Shown: positions 1 through 7,689 of the stretch, in pieces
Layout: every line of letters starts with the position of its first letter
How positions within the stretch are numbered: the stretch's first letter is position 1
Position numbers and translations under genes: made by a program
From: Blastococcus sp. HT6-4
GTDB taxonomy: Bacteria; Actinomycetota; Actinomycetes; Mycobacteriales; Geodermatophilaceae
Length of the DNA: 64,000 nucleotides
Assembly (NCBI RefSeq): GCF_039679125.1
Contig: NZ_CP155551.1
Location: forward strand, 558,001-622,000
Reading direction: 5' to 3'
The notes under the pieces: model-generated
The model's input: the letters and a program-made list of their open reading frames with translations, nothing else
What the model was told of the DNA's origin: nothing
The model's database searches: none

Positions 1-31
1 CCGGAGCCCCTGTGGCGTTGTCAGTCGCCGG

Positions 32-1798
32 TCAGGCGGCGAGCAGCTCCTCCTTGACCGAGGTCGAGCTGCTGCTGGGGATGGCCGCCGGGAGGTCGGC
101 CAGCTCGCGCGCGAGGTCGGCCGCCACCTGGGGGTGCCGATAGGCCAGGTGCGCCCAGGCCTCGGCGTTGTGCAGCAGGGCGGAGAACACCAGGTCGAGC
201 AGCTGCGCCTCGCGGCCCCAGCTGGCGTGCCGGTCCTTGACGTAGAACCGCTTCTCCAGCCAGCCGAAGAAGCTCTCGATCTGGTTGCGCTTACCGAAGG
301 TCAGGCCGTACTTCTCGATGAGCTCCTCGGGGATGACCCGCACGTTGGCGATCATCGACCGCCAGGGCACCCGTCCATCCTTGATCGGCTTGGTCCAGCG
401 CAGCTCGAGCGTGGCGGTGAACTCGCCGCCGCGCGCGCAGCGACGGGTGAGGGTGAGCAGCAGGTAGTACCGGCCGTCGGCGTCGCGCCGCCGCTCCACG
501 CTGGTCGGCGTGAGCATGCCGAGCTTGCGGACGCGGCTGCCGCGCGTGGCCGGGCGGTCGGTCTCGTAGACGGCGCCGTCATCGGCGACCAGGTGGTGCT
601 CATGGGCCACGCCGTCGACCTCGTGGCAGACGGTGTCCAGCGGGGTGTCGTAGCTGAGCTTGACCTGGTCCTTCTTGACCCCGTAGCGGCGGATCGTGGT
701 GCCGGTGAGGTGGGCGTTCGCCGGGTCGGCCTGCGCCTCGCCCTTCTCCCGGGCGCGGGCGCTCTGGGGGTTCACGACGTAGACGCCGAACTCGGCGACG
801 AGGTCCTGATACATGCCCGGCTTGCCGACTCCGTCGATCGTCAGCACCGGGAACACGTGGCCGGCGCGGCTGTAGAGGCCGCGCAGGACGCGCATGGCGA
901 CTGGGTCCTCGCCCTCGCCCGGGTCACCGATGTCCAGGCCGAGGACGACGCGGGTGTAGGTGTCGATGCCCTTTGTGGTGGCGACGACGTTGTACAGGCC
1001 GTGCTTCGCGCCGTGCTCCTTGCCGCGGGCGTCGGTCACGTCGTGGTGCACACGGGGCCGGCCCTTCTTCGCGCGGCTGCCGGTCACCTGCAGGACCGGG
1101 TGCCCGTTCTCGTCGCGGAGGACCCCACCGTTGTGGTCGACGACCTGCTCCTGGCGCACGTCGGAGGGGGCGTTGAGGACGGTGCCGTCGATGGCGACGA
1201 TGTCCCACACCGCGGGGTCGATGAGCTCGCGGGGCACGTCGCCGCCCTCGGCGGCGCGCACCGCCAGGGCCAGCGGGATGGAGATGTCGGTGAGCCGGCC
1301 GACGAGGTGCGGCAGCGGGCTGGTCTTCTTCTCGGGGAAGAAGCGCCGCTTGCGCCACTTGCGGTAGCTGTAGCTGCCACCGGGGATTTCGCCGTTGGGC
1401 AGGGCGTCGGGCAGCAGGACGCCGTGCTCGAACCAGAACTCCTTGCGGATCTCGGTCCACACCTGCGGCAGCTCCTGGTCCAGCTGCTCGTTGCTGGCCA
1501 GCTCACGCATCGCGGAGCCGTAGAACACCCAGTACAGGTCGGGCAGTGGGGTGGGGCGGCCACCACGGACCCGGGGCAGCGCGGCGGTGAACGCCGGCAG
1601 CAGCGGGCTGCGGATGATGGTGCGGAACACCACGAGGTTGGCGGTCGCACCGCCACGACCCTCCTTCTTCCGACGAGGGCCGGCCAGGGGTAGGTCGGTG
1701 AGCGCGGGCCGGTCGTCGATCAGGATTGGGGTTGCGAGGCTGTTCGCGGTGAACTGCGCCTGGTAGCCGCTGGCGGGGCGCTTGTTGGAGCGGTGCAT
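32..1798 (-). CDS. DDE transposase-like protein 1 (588 aa)
   Basis: Likely catalyses strand transfer for a mobile element. A DDE triad is readable: D204 in VAIDGT, D322 in LTIDG, and E508 in RNQIESFFGWLEKRF, the last being the usual C-terminal helix with Glu. A basic stretch (PRRKK, about residues 41-45) and the SRAKKGRPR loop could contact DNA. The ATG has AAGGA about 8 nt upstream. It is the last gene of a five-gene minus-strand cassette and lies behind a 14-bp hairpin. No terminal inverted repeats were found in the 31 bp left of it, so the element end may lie outside the window. Family membership (IS4/IS1182-like) is inference; I do not recognise a named IS. Confidence 0.75.
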   Translation of the reverse strand: MHRSNKRPASGYQAQFTANSLATPILIDDRPALTDLPLAGPRRKKEGRGGATANLVVFRTIIRSPLLPAFTAALPRVRGGRPTPLPDLYWVFYGSAMRELASNEQLDQELPQVWTEIRKEFWFEHGVLLPDALPNGEIPGGSYSYRKWRKRRFFPEKKTSPLPHLVGRLTDISIPLALAVRAAEGGDVPRELIDPAVWDIVAIDGTVLNAPSDVRQEQVVDHNGGVLRDENGHPVLQVTGSRAKKGRPRVHHDVTDARGKEHGAKHGLYNVVATTKGIDTYTRVVLGLDIGDPGEGEDPVAMRVLRGLYSRAGHVFPVLTIDGVGKPGMYQDLVAEFGVYVVNPQSARAREKGEAQADPANAHLTGTTIRRYGVKKDQVKLSYDTPLDTVCHEVDGVAHEHHLVADDGAVYETDRPATRGSRVRKLGMLTPTSVERRRDADGRYYLLLTLTRRCARGGEFTATLELRWTKPIKDGRVPWRSMIANVRVIPEELIEKYGLTFGKRNQIESFFGWLEKRFYVKDRHASWGREAQLLDLVFSALLHNAEAWAHLAYRHPQVAADLARELADLPAAIPSSSSTSVKEELLAA

Positions 1799-1896
1799 CG
1801 GGCGGTCCTTCGGACGTCGGGTTGGGACGTCCGGGGACCGTTCGAACGGGAAACCGCATCGGCAGTCGCCCGCGATGTGGTCGTGCGACGGAACAG

Positions 1897-1928
1897 CGAC
1901 GAGCCCCGGCGGAGGCCGGGGCTCGTCG
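1897..1928 (-). terminator. 14-bp perfect hairpin between cassette genes
   Basis: Arms 1897-1910 and 1915-1928 are exact complements around a GGAG loop. The hairpin lies 18 bp beyond the stop of the small gene ending at 1946 and about 100 bp before the start of DDE protein 1. No T tract follows, which is common for actinobacterial terminators. It could separate the last gene of the cassette into its own transcript. Confidence 0.5.
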
Positions 1929-1945
1929 AGTCGGGGATGGTGCGG

Positions 1946-2272
1946 TCAGGCAGCGTGGGGCGGTGCGACCTCGTCGCGGACAACCGTCCGGGCCGCGGTG
2001 CGGCAGATGCGGCAGACGTCGGTGCGAGGCGTTTCGGCGTCGTGCAGCCGCTCGGCGTCGCGGTTGAGCCAGTCGACGTAGTGCTCCTGCCAGGTGGCGG
2101 GGAACTCGACGCGGATCAGCTCCTCGACGAGGTTGACGGCGCGGAACAGCACGTCTGCGCCGGGGAGATCGTGGCCGAGGTGTTCGACCGCGGCGGTGGC
2201 GAGCTCCTCGCGGTGGGCGAGCAGCTGGTGGCGACGCAGCCGGTGGATGGAGTCGAGCTGCGGGTGGGTCAT
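1946..2272 (-). CDS. small unknown cassette protein with one CxxC (108 aa)
   Basis: Function unknown. The ATG at 2272 is preceded by GGAGG at 5 nt, which favours it over the longer reading from 2347. The predicted protein is helical and charged (LRRHQLLAHREEL near residue 12). It has a segment WQEHYVDWLNRDAERLHD and a single C-terminal CRIC motif followed by an Arg-rich tail. One CxxC is not a full zinc site unless it dimerises or pairs with histidines. It lies between the two DDE genes in the same orientation, so it is probably a cassette accessory protein such as a regulator or targeting subunit; that role is inference. Confidence 0.5.
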   Translation of the reverse strand: MTHPQLDSIHRLRRHQLLAHREELATAAVEHLGHDLPGADVLFRAVNLVEELIRVEFPATWQEHYVDWLNRDAERLHDAETPRTDVCRICRTAARTVVRDEVAPPHAA

Positions 2273-2380
2273 GTGGGCCTCCGTTGGACGGCGCAGGGGA
2301 CGGCGGGTTCGCCGGGTGCGCGGAGCGGTGTCCGCTCGATCCGGCACGGGTGCGGCGCCGTTCGGCGTCGCAAGCGGAGG

Positions 2381-2749
2381 TCAGTCCCAGCGGTTGGTGG
2401 TGCCGGTGGTGACGAGGTCGGCGAGCCGGCGGGCGGCCCGGTCGGCCTGGTTCTGGGCCCGTGCGGCCAGCGCCCCGTGTTCAGTCGCGCAGCGCAGGGC
2501 GGCGTCGAGATCGGCGTGGAGGTCGGCGCTGCAGTCCGGGCAGGCGAAGGGGCTGGTGTCGAAGGCCAGCAGGAGCAGCAGGTAGCGGACCCGCGCCGAC
2601 GCAGCCTCGGTGACCGCGGCGGGGCGGCGGGGCAGGCCGTGGATGGTGTCGGCGACGGTGGGGGAGAGCCGGTCGGCGAGCAGCTGCAGGACGGCGGCGT
2701 CGGGCAGGTCGAGGACCTGCTCGACGGTGCAGGGGGTGTGGGCGGACAT
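2381..2749 (-). CDS. small cassette protein with zinc-finger-like Cys cluster (122 aa)
   Basis: Function unknown. The start chosen is the ATG at 2749, with AAGGA about 10 nt upstream; a GTG at 2755 is also possible. The first half is leucine-rich and helical. About residue 78 begins CPDC, then a helix, then a Cys and His in RCATEH, a spacing that could bind one zinc. The C-terminal helix is Arg-rich (AARAQNQADRAARRLADL). It follows the second DDE gene by 27 bp and so is probably co-transcribed with it. A DNA-binding accessory of the cassette is the simplest guess. Confidence 0.5.
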   Translation of the reverse strand: MSAHTPCTVEQVLDLPDAAVLQLLADRLSPTVADTIHGLPRRPAAVTEAASARVRYLLLLLAFDTSPFACPDCSADLHADLDAALRCATEHGALAARAQNQADRAARRLADLVTTGTTNRWD

Positions 2750-2776
2750 GGGCACGTCCTTCCGTCGGCCGGTCGC

Positions 2777-4237
2777 TCAGGCGGCGCGGCGCAGGGGCAC
2801 CACGTCCGCGGCTGCGGCGTGGTGGGCGGTGATGGCGTTGGTGAGCAGCCCGTAGCTGAGGAAGTCGAGGAGCTGGCGGCGGCCGCCGAGGCTCTGCGCG
2901 CGGTCGACCAGGAGCGTGCGCTTGAAGCCGCTGTTGTGGCTCTCGCTGTCGCTGCGCAGCGTGTAGACGTCGAAGTCCGGCTCGCCCTCGGCGATCAGCC
3001 GGACGGCGTCGGGGCGCCCGACGTCCCCGGGGTGCTGCGGGTGCGGACTGATCCAGGCGAGGAACTCCCCGGTCGGACAGGGGACGGCGTAGCCGGCGGT
3101 GAAGTGATAGCGGCCGTTCTTGCGCCGCGGCCGCTTCACCTGTCGCCGCACCAGGCGGGCGAGCACGATGGGGCCGCCCTCGGCGTCGAGGCCCACCTCG
3201 CTGACCGCACCGTCGACGGCGGCGAGGGTGTGCGTGCACGGCCCGCCGTCTGTGTCGTGCTGCCAGGTGCCCAGGGCGTACCAGCGTGGGTTGCCTTCAG
3301 CCGGCGTGGTGCGGCGCCGGCCGGGCGAGCGGGACGTGGCGTGCACCTTGTTGATGACCACGACGCCGCAGGTGCTCATCAGATCGTCGATGTGCTTGCC
3401 GCGCAGAGCGCCGTCGTAGACGACGGCCTGAATCCCGCCGCCGGCCACTGCGTGCAGCCGCTTGAGCAGGTCGACGGCCGTGTCGGCCTCGGCACCGGGC
3501 CGGGGGACCCGATCGACGGCCAGCACGATCCGCTGGTGCGGGCCGTCGCCGCGCACGTAGAGGCCGACGAAGTTCTGCCCGTGCACCGGCCCGGTGTGGC
3601 CGTGGTGCTCTGCGCTGTCGGGGTCGTACCGCTTGCGCGGAGCGTCGATCGGGTTGCCCGCTGCGTCGAGGTAGACCGTGCGGGTGACGCCGTCCTCGTC
3701 CTTGACGCGCTTGGCGGCGGGCGGGCGGTACATGGGTGAGACGACGGTCCCGTCGCCGTAGACGACGCGGCTGCGGTCCGGGTGGCACAGCGATCCGGGG
3801 CCGTCGGGGCGCAGCAGCCCTGCTTCCTGGGCCTGGGCGACGGCGAAGTCGGTGAACTCCTCGCACAGCTCCTCGAGGACGTCCTCGGCGGTGAACCGCC
3901 GGTTGCGGGCGTACCGGTAGGCGTCCCAGCCCGGCGCCCGCCGCGGCGGTGCGGCGATCTCCAGGTCCGGTCGCTGCCGGCGCATCTGCTGGACGGTGTC
4001 GACGATGACCGACCACGTCGCCGGCTGGGCCAGCTCGATCTCCACACGGGCACCGGAGCGGAACACCCGGGCCAGCACCCCGTAGCCCAGCAGCAGGTAC
4101 GGCGGGAAGTCGGCGGGCCGGCCTACCGGCCGCCGCTCGACCAGGGCGCCGAGTTGGTACAGCGCCGGCAGCCGGAAGACCGCCCGCACCTGCTCGATCG
4201 CGGTCAGCCCGGTGCTGCGGGCCCTGCGCCGGCTCAT
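2777..4237 (-). CDS. DDE transposase-like protein 2 (486 aa)
   Basis: A second transposase-fold protein, different in sequence from the one ending at 32 but with the same layout. Acidic residues sit at D162 (VVYGDGT), D275 (AVVYDGALRG) and E432 (SDSESHNSGFKRTLL), and VVINKVHATSR follows the second Asp where protein 1 has VVNPQSARAR. Its ATG overlaps the stop of the recombinase-like gene as ATGA, so the two are translationally coupled. A Cys (C289) lies between the second and third acidic residues. Catalytic competence is plausible because all three acidic residues are present. Cooperation with protein 1 is inference. Confidence 0.72.
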   Translation of the reverse strand: MSRRRARSTGLTAIEQVRAVFRLPALYQLGALVERRPVGRPADFPPYLLLGYGVLARVFRSGARVEIELAQPATWSVIVDTVQQMRRQRPDLEIAAPPRRAPGWDAYRYARNRRFTAEDVLEELCEEFTDFAVAQAQEAGLLRPDGPGSLCHPDRSRVVYGDGTVVSPMYRPPAAKRVKDEDGVTRTVYLDAAGNPIDAPRKRYDPDSAEHHGHTGPVHGQNFVGLYVRGDGPHQRIVLAVDRVPRPGAEADTAVDLLKRLHAVAGGGIQAVVYDGALRGKHIDDLMSTCGVVVINKVHATSRSPGRRRTTPAEGNPRWYALGTWQHDTDGGPCTHTLAAVDGAVSEVGLDAEGGPIVLARLVRRQVKRPRRKNGRYHFTAGYAVPCPTGEFLAWISPHPQHPGDVGRPDAVRLIAEGEPDFDVYTLRSDSESHNSGFKRTLLVDRAQSLGGRRQLLDFLSYGLLTNAITAHHAAAADVVPLRRAA

Positions 4238-5181
4238 CGGGCGCCCCGCCAGTCCAGGCCGATGTGTGCGGCGGTGATGTCCAGGCTGCGGTGCCCCAGC
4301 ACGCGGGCGACCTGCTCGATCCGTGCTCCTCGGTCGTGGAGGCGTCGGCCGGCCCAGTGCCGCAGCGAGGCCGGGCGTACGTCCGGTTCGGCGCCGAGGC
4401 CGGCGGCGGCGAGCACGTGGCGCAGCGCGTTGCAGGCGGCAGCCTGCGCCTTCGATCCACCCGGCGGCGCCGATCCGGAGTAGCACAGCAGCGTGTCCGT
4501 GGTGGCGCCGTTCTCCAGCAGGGTGGCGGTCCGGCGGTGCAGCACTCGGCGTCCCCAGGCCGACAGCTCACCGCGCCGAGCGTCGAGATCGCGCGTGCCG
4601 GGCAGCAGCACGCCAGTGGGCTGGTCGGGGTCGTCGAGATCCCGGATGCGGACCATCGTGACCTCGCTGGACAGTGCGGTGGCTTCGCCCAGCGCCCACG
4701 CCACCGCCCGCATCTGCGATCGGGCCCCGGCGCCCATCTGCGCACTGGCCCGGCACAGCCCGACCTCGTCGTCGGTCAGCGGCCGGGCGATCAGCTGACC
4801 ACGCGGCGGAAGGACCAGATCGAGCGTGGGATCCGACTCGTGCAGTCCCAGTGCGCGCAGTGTGCGGAACAGCGTGCGCAGTGCGGTGCGGCGTGCGTGC
4901 CGGGTCGCCAGCTCAGGTGCTGCACCGTGCCGGGTGCGAGCCGACACGAACGCTGCGGCGTGTGCCGGCGAGACCTCTGTGTAGGACGCGACGCCCTGCG
5001 CGTGCAGTCGCCGCGTGAAGGCGGCGGTGGTCTCCAGCAGCCGTGCCAGCGAGCCATCGGTGTGGGTACCGGCGTTGCGCCAGTGCGCGACCGCGCGGGC
5101 CAGTTCGTCGTCCAGCGTGCCGGCCGGATCCGGAACAGCCAGGTGCTGGCCGTTCGGGAGGCCGGTGATCCTGCGTGCCAC
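4234..5181 (-). CDS. catalytically degenerate tyrosine-recombinase-fold protein (315 aa)
   Basis: The layout is that of a phage-type integrase: an N-terminal core-binding helical domain (about 20-130) and a C-terminal catalytic domain. Against the family pattern, Arg I of TGLRxSE is S171 (TALSSE), the first His of HxLR is A271 (ASLRH), Arg II is kept (R274), the LGH His is kept (H297), and the nucleophilic Tyr is H306 (LDITAAHIG). No Tyr occurs after that point. It therefore should not cleave DNA and may act as a DNA-binding or architectural subunit. The GTG at 5181 has GGAGG at 6 nt; a longer reading from 5253 is possible. First gene of the cassette; ATGA overlap with DDE protein 2. Confidence 0.72.
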   Translation of the reverse strand: MARRITGLPNGQHLAVPDPAGTLDDELARAVAHWRNAGTHTDGSLARLLETTAAFTRRLHAQGVASYTEVSPAHAAAFVSARTRHGAAPELATRHARRTALRTLFRTLRALGLHESDPTLDLVLPPRGQLIARPLTDDEVGLCRASAQMGAGARSQMRAVAWALGEATALSSEVTMVRIRDLDDPDQPTGVLLPGTRDLDARRGELSAWGRRVLHRRTATLLENGATTDTLLCYSGSAPPGGSKAQAAACNALRHVLAAAGLGAEPDVRPASLRHWAGRRLHDRGARIEQVARVLGHRSLDITAAHIGLDWRGAR

Positions 5182-5356
5182 AGATCGCCTCCGGACCGGG
5201 GCTCGAACGTCCCCGGACGGCGGGCAAGGTGCGGGCGCCTCACCTGGCTGCATTCGCCTTCGCCGTTGTCACTGGCCATTCCTGTGGCGCCACGAGGTGC
5301 CGGTGTCGGACTGAGTTCTGGCCGGTCGTGGAGCTGTTGCTCCGTAGTGTCCGGCT

Positions 5357-5911
5357 GTGCGATTCACGCTCACCTACGACGGGCCGCTGCCCGGCAGCAA
5401 GCGCAATCCGCGATCGCAGCAGGCGATCCGCGAAGCACTGCACCCGCAGTTGGTGGAGTTGTGGCAGCACGAGCCGCTGCGCGATCGGCACGATCTCCTG
5501 AAGCCCGCAGGGGCCACGGAGATCTCCGTGCTCGTCGAGCGAAGCGGGCAGTTCTACGCGGCCCTCGTGCACGACAACCTGCACCTGACCGCAGAGCTCG
5601 ACGTGCTCCTCCTGCGCCCCGAGTCGGCGGCCGGGCCGATCGTCCGAGGTGACATCGACAATCGGCTGAAGACGTTGCTCGACGCACTCAGTGCGCCTGC
5701 CCACGTGCAGCAGGTGCCGGAGGGCGCGCGACCCACGAGTGCGGATGATCCGCTGTACACGCTGCTGCAGGACGACCGGCTGATCACCCGCGTCACCGTG
5801 GAGACCGATCGGCTGCTCGCTCCCGTGCCGGAGAACTGGAACCGAGTTCTGCTGCGCGTCACGGTGAAGGCGCGGCGTCTCATCTGGGGCAACATGGACT
5901 TGGGCTCCTAG
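5357..5911 (+). CDS. RusA-like Holliday junction resolvase (184 aa)
   Basis: RusA-family endonucleases cut four-way DNA junctions using a cluster of acidic residues. The core is visible: D99-I-D101-N102 then K105, matching the D70/D72/K76 spacing of E. coli RusA, then LLDAL and a later QDDRLITRV (D139, D140) at the place of the third catalytic Asp. It is longer than E. coli RusA (120 aa) because of insertions at about 30-90 and 112-130. The GTG start lies 6 nt after TAGTGT (5345-5350), a leaderless promoter pattern. Divergent from the transposase cassette and directly upstream of the 17-bp repeat array. RusA genes are usually phage-borne; no phage genes are seen here. Confidence 0.72.
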   Translation: MRFTLTYDGPLPGSKRNPRSQQAIREALHPQLVELWQHEPLRDRHDLLKPAGATEISVLVERSGQFYAALVHDNLHLTAELDVLLLRPESAAGPIVRGDIDNRLKTLLDALSAPAHVQQVPEGARPTSADDPLYTLLQDDRLITRVTVETDRLLAPVPENWNRVLLRVTVKARRLIWGNMDLGS

Positions 5912-5912
5912 C

Positions 5913-6665
5913 GCGATCGGCACTGCGTCGCGATCGGCACTGCGTCGCGATCGGCACTGCGTCGCGATCGGCACTGCGTCGCGATCGGCACTGCGTCGCG
6001 ATCGGCACTGCGTCGCGATCGGCACTGCGTCGCGATCGGCACTGCGTCGCGATCGGCACTGCGTCGCGATCGGCACTGCGTCGCGATCGGCACTGCGTCG
6101 CGATCGGCACTGCGTCGCGATCGGCACTGCGTCGCGATCGCACTGCGTCGCGCACTGCGTCGCGATCGGCACTGCGTCGATCGCGTCGCGATCGGCACTG
6201 CGTCGCGATCGGCACTGCGTCGCGATCGGCACTGCGTCGCGATCGGCACTGCGTCGCGATCGCGATCGGCACTGCGTCGCGATCGGCACTGCGTCGCGAT
6301 CGGCACTGCGTCGCGATCGGCACTGCGTCGCGATCGGCACTGCGTCGCGATCGGCACTGCGTCGCGTCACTGCGTCGCGATCGGCACTGCGTCGCGATCG
6401 GCACTGCGTCGCGATCGGCACTGCGTCGCGATCGGCACTGCGTCGCGATCGGCACTGCGTCGCGATCGGCACTGCGTCGCGATCGGCACTGCGTCGCGAT
6501 CGGCACTGCGTCGCGATCGGCACTGCGTCGCAATCGGCACTGCGTCGCGATCGGCACTGCGTCGCGATCGGCACTGCGTCGCGATCGGCACTGCGTCGCG
6601 ATCGGCACTGCGTCGCGATCGGCACTGCGTCGCGATCGGCACTGCGTCGCGATCGGCACTGCGTC
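5913..6665. repeat. 17-bp tandem repeat array, 41 full and 5 partial units
   Basis: The unit is GCGATCGGCACTGCGTC. I count 13 units (5913-6133), then broken units of 16 and 12 nt, one full unit, a 9-nt remnant, 4 full units, a 6-nt remnant, 6 full units, a 13-nt remnant, and 17 full units to 6665. These sum exactly to 753 bp. Forty full units are identical; one (6530) has GCAATCGG. Each junction holds TCGCGA, and most hold CGATCG next to it. There are no spacers, so it is not CRISPR. It is open in several frames only because 17 is not a multiple of 3. It begins 1 bp after the RusA-like stop codon and ends 130 bp before the nuclease gene. Confidence 0.95.
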
Positions 6666-6795
6666 GCCAGCGAGCCACAGGCCACGACACGCTTTGGTTG
6701 CTACGGAGCAACCACCGACGGCGTTCGGGCCACATAGGATCTTCAGTGCTCTTGCACCAGATGCTGAAGCGGTTATCGGACGCACGGTCAGAGGG

Positions 6796-7689
6796 ATGTC
6801 GAACACGGGGAACACCGCACCGGTGACGGCCGCGCGCGCGGCTGAGGTGGCGGCCGAACACGGCGATGAGATCAGCCAGTTCCTCACCGTGACGACGAAG
6901 GGGAGCCCGTCAGCGGGGAAGTGCAGCTGGCGGCTCGTGACCCTCGCGAGCCTCAGCGACGAAGAGCGCGCGGCAGTCGCCTGGCTCGTGGCCGACGCGA
7001 TCATGCGATCCCGCTGCGGCAAGTCCCCGGTCTACGACGAGTGGCGCGCTGCTGTCCTCAGTGGCACTCCGGCGAGCGCGGCGGTTCAACGGCGGCTCCT
7101 GGCCTTCACGCGGAGCGTCTTCGGGACCACGGAGAAGGCGGGCAGCGACGATCATGTCCAGGGCCACGTCGCCGAGTGGCTCTGGTACCTCCTCATGCGT
7201 GAGCGGTCTGACGATCCCCGCAGGATCGTTCTGTTCGAGCCGCCCAAGTTCTCCGTGACCGAGCCCGGCCCCGATGGCTTCATCGTGTACGAGACCGACG
7301 GGGCGCCGCTGGTCTTCCGCCTCTGGGAGCTGAAGAAGCACGCCGGTGCCGGAAAGGTGGACAAGACCGTCCGCGATGCCTACGGGCAACTGCGCACCGA
7401 GGGCGACCGGTACCTCGCCCAGCTGACCGGCATCCACTCCGACAAGGACGGCGCACTCGGCGAACTCATCGCACAGCTCGTCGACCTCTGGGAGGAGGCC
7501 GACAGCCGCGCCGGTGTGGGGGTGGGTGTCACCTCGGGCTCGCCAGCGCCCAAGCGCTGCTTCTCGACGATGGGCACCCAGTTGAAGAAGTTCGGCGCGC
7601 CCGGGCAGCTCGAGGGCATGCTCTTCACTGTCGAGGACTACGTCGACCTCGCCGCCAACGTGAGGAAGTTCGTGTGGAACGCGCTCTGA
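6796..7689 (+). CDS. HamA-like PD-(D/E)xK nuclease, Hachiman/AbpAB-type defence (297 aa)
   Basis: Predicted effector nuclease of a two-gene antiphage system. A restriction-endonuclease core is readable: E127 in GHVAEWLWYLL, then P159-D160 in GPDGF, then E178-L-K180 in LWELKKH, that is PD-x17-ExK. This order and the downstream helicase match the HamA (DUF1837) plus HamB arrangement of Hachiman, and also AbpAB; the choice between them is uncertain. The ATG at 6796 is preceded by AGAGGG with almost no spacing; an upstream TTG (6694) would add 34 unconserved-looking residues. The gene overlaps the helicase by 16 bp, so the two are coupled. Confidence 0.65.
   Translation: MSNTGNTAPVTAARAAEVAAEHGDEISQFLTVTTKGSPSAGKCSWRLVTLASLSDEERAAVAWLVADAIMRSRCGKSPVYDEWRAAVLSGTPASAAVQRRLLAFTRSVFGTTEKAGSDDHVQGHVAEWLWYLLMRERSDDPRRIVLFEPPKFSVTEPGPDGFIVYETDGAPLVFRLWELKKHAGAGKVDKTVRDAYGQLRTEGDRYLAQLTGIHSDKDGALGELIAQLVDLWEEADSRAGVGVGVTSGSPAPKRCFSTMGTQLKKFGAPGQLEGMLFTVEDYVDLAANVRKFVWNAL

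Noticed and set aside
32..1798. Terminal inverted repeats of the transposase cassette
   Set aside because: Compared 1-31 with sequence beyond 5181 and found no convincing inverted match; the left end may be outside the window.
5913..6665. CRISPR array
   Set aside because: Units abut directly with no spacers and no cas genes are near.
5240..7022. Long minus-strand reading frames through the 17-bp array (repeating RDAVPIATQCRSRRSAD)
   Set aside because: They arise because 17 is not a multiple of 3 and the unit has no stop; no ribosome site or unique domain, and they run over real genes on the other strand.
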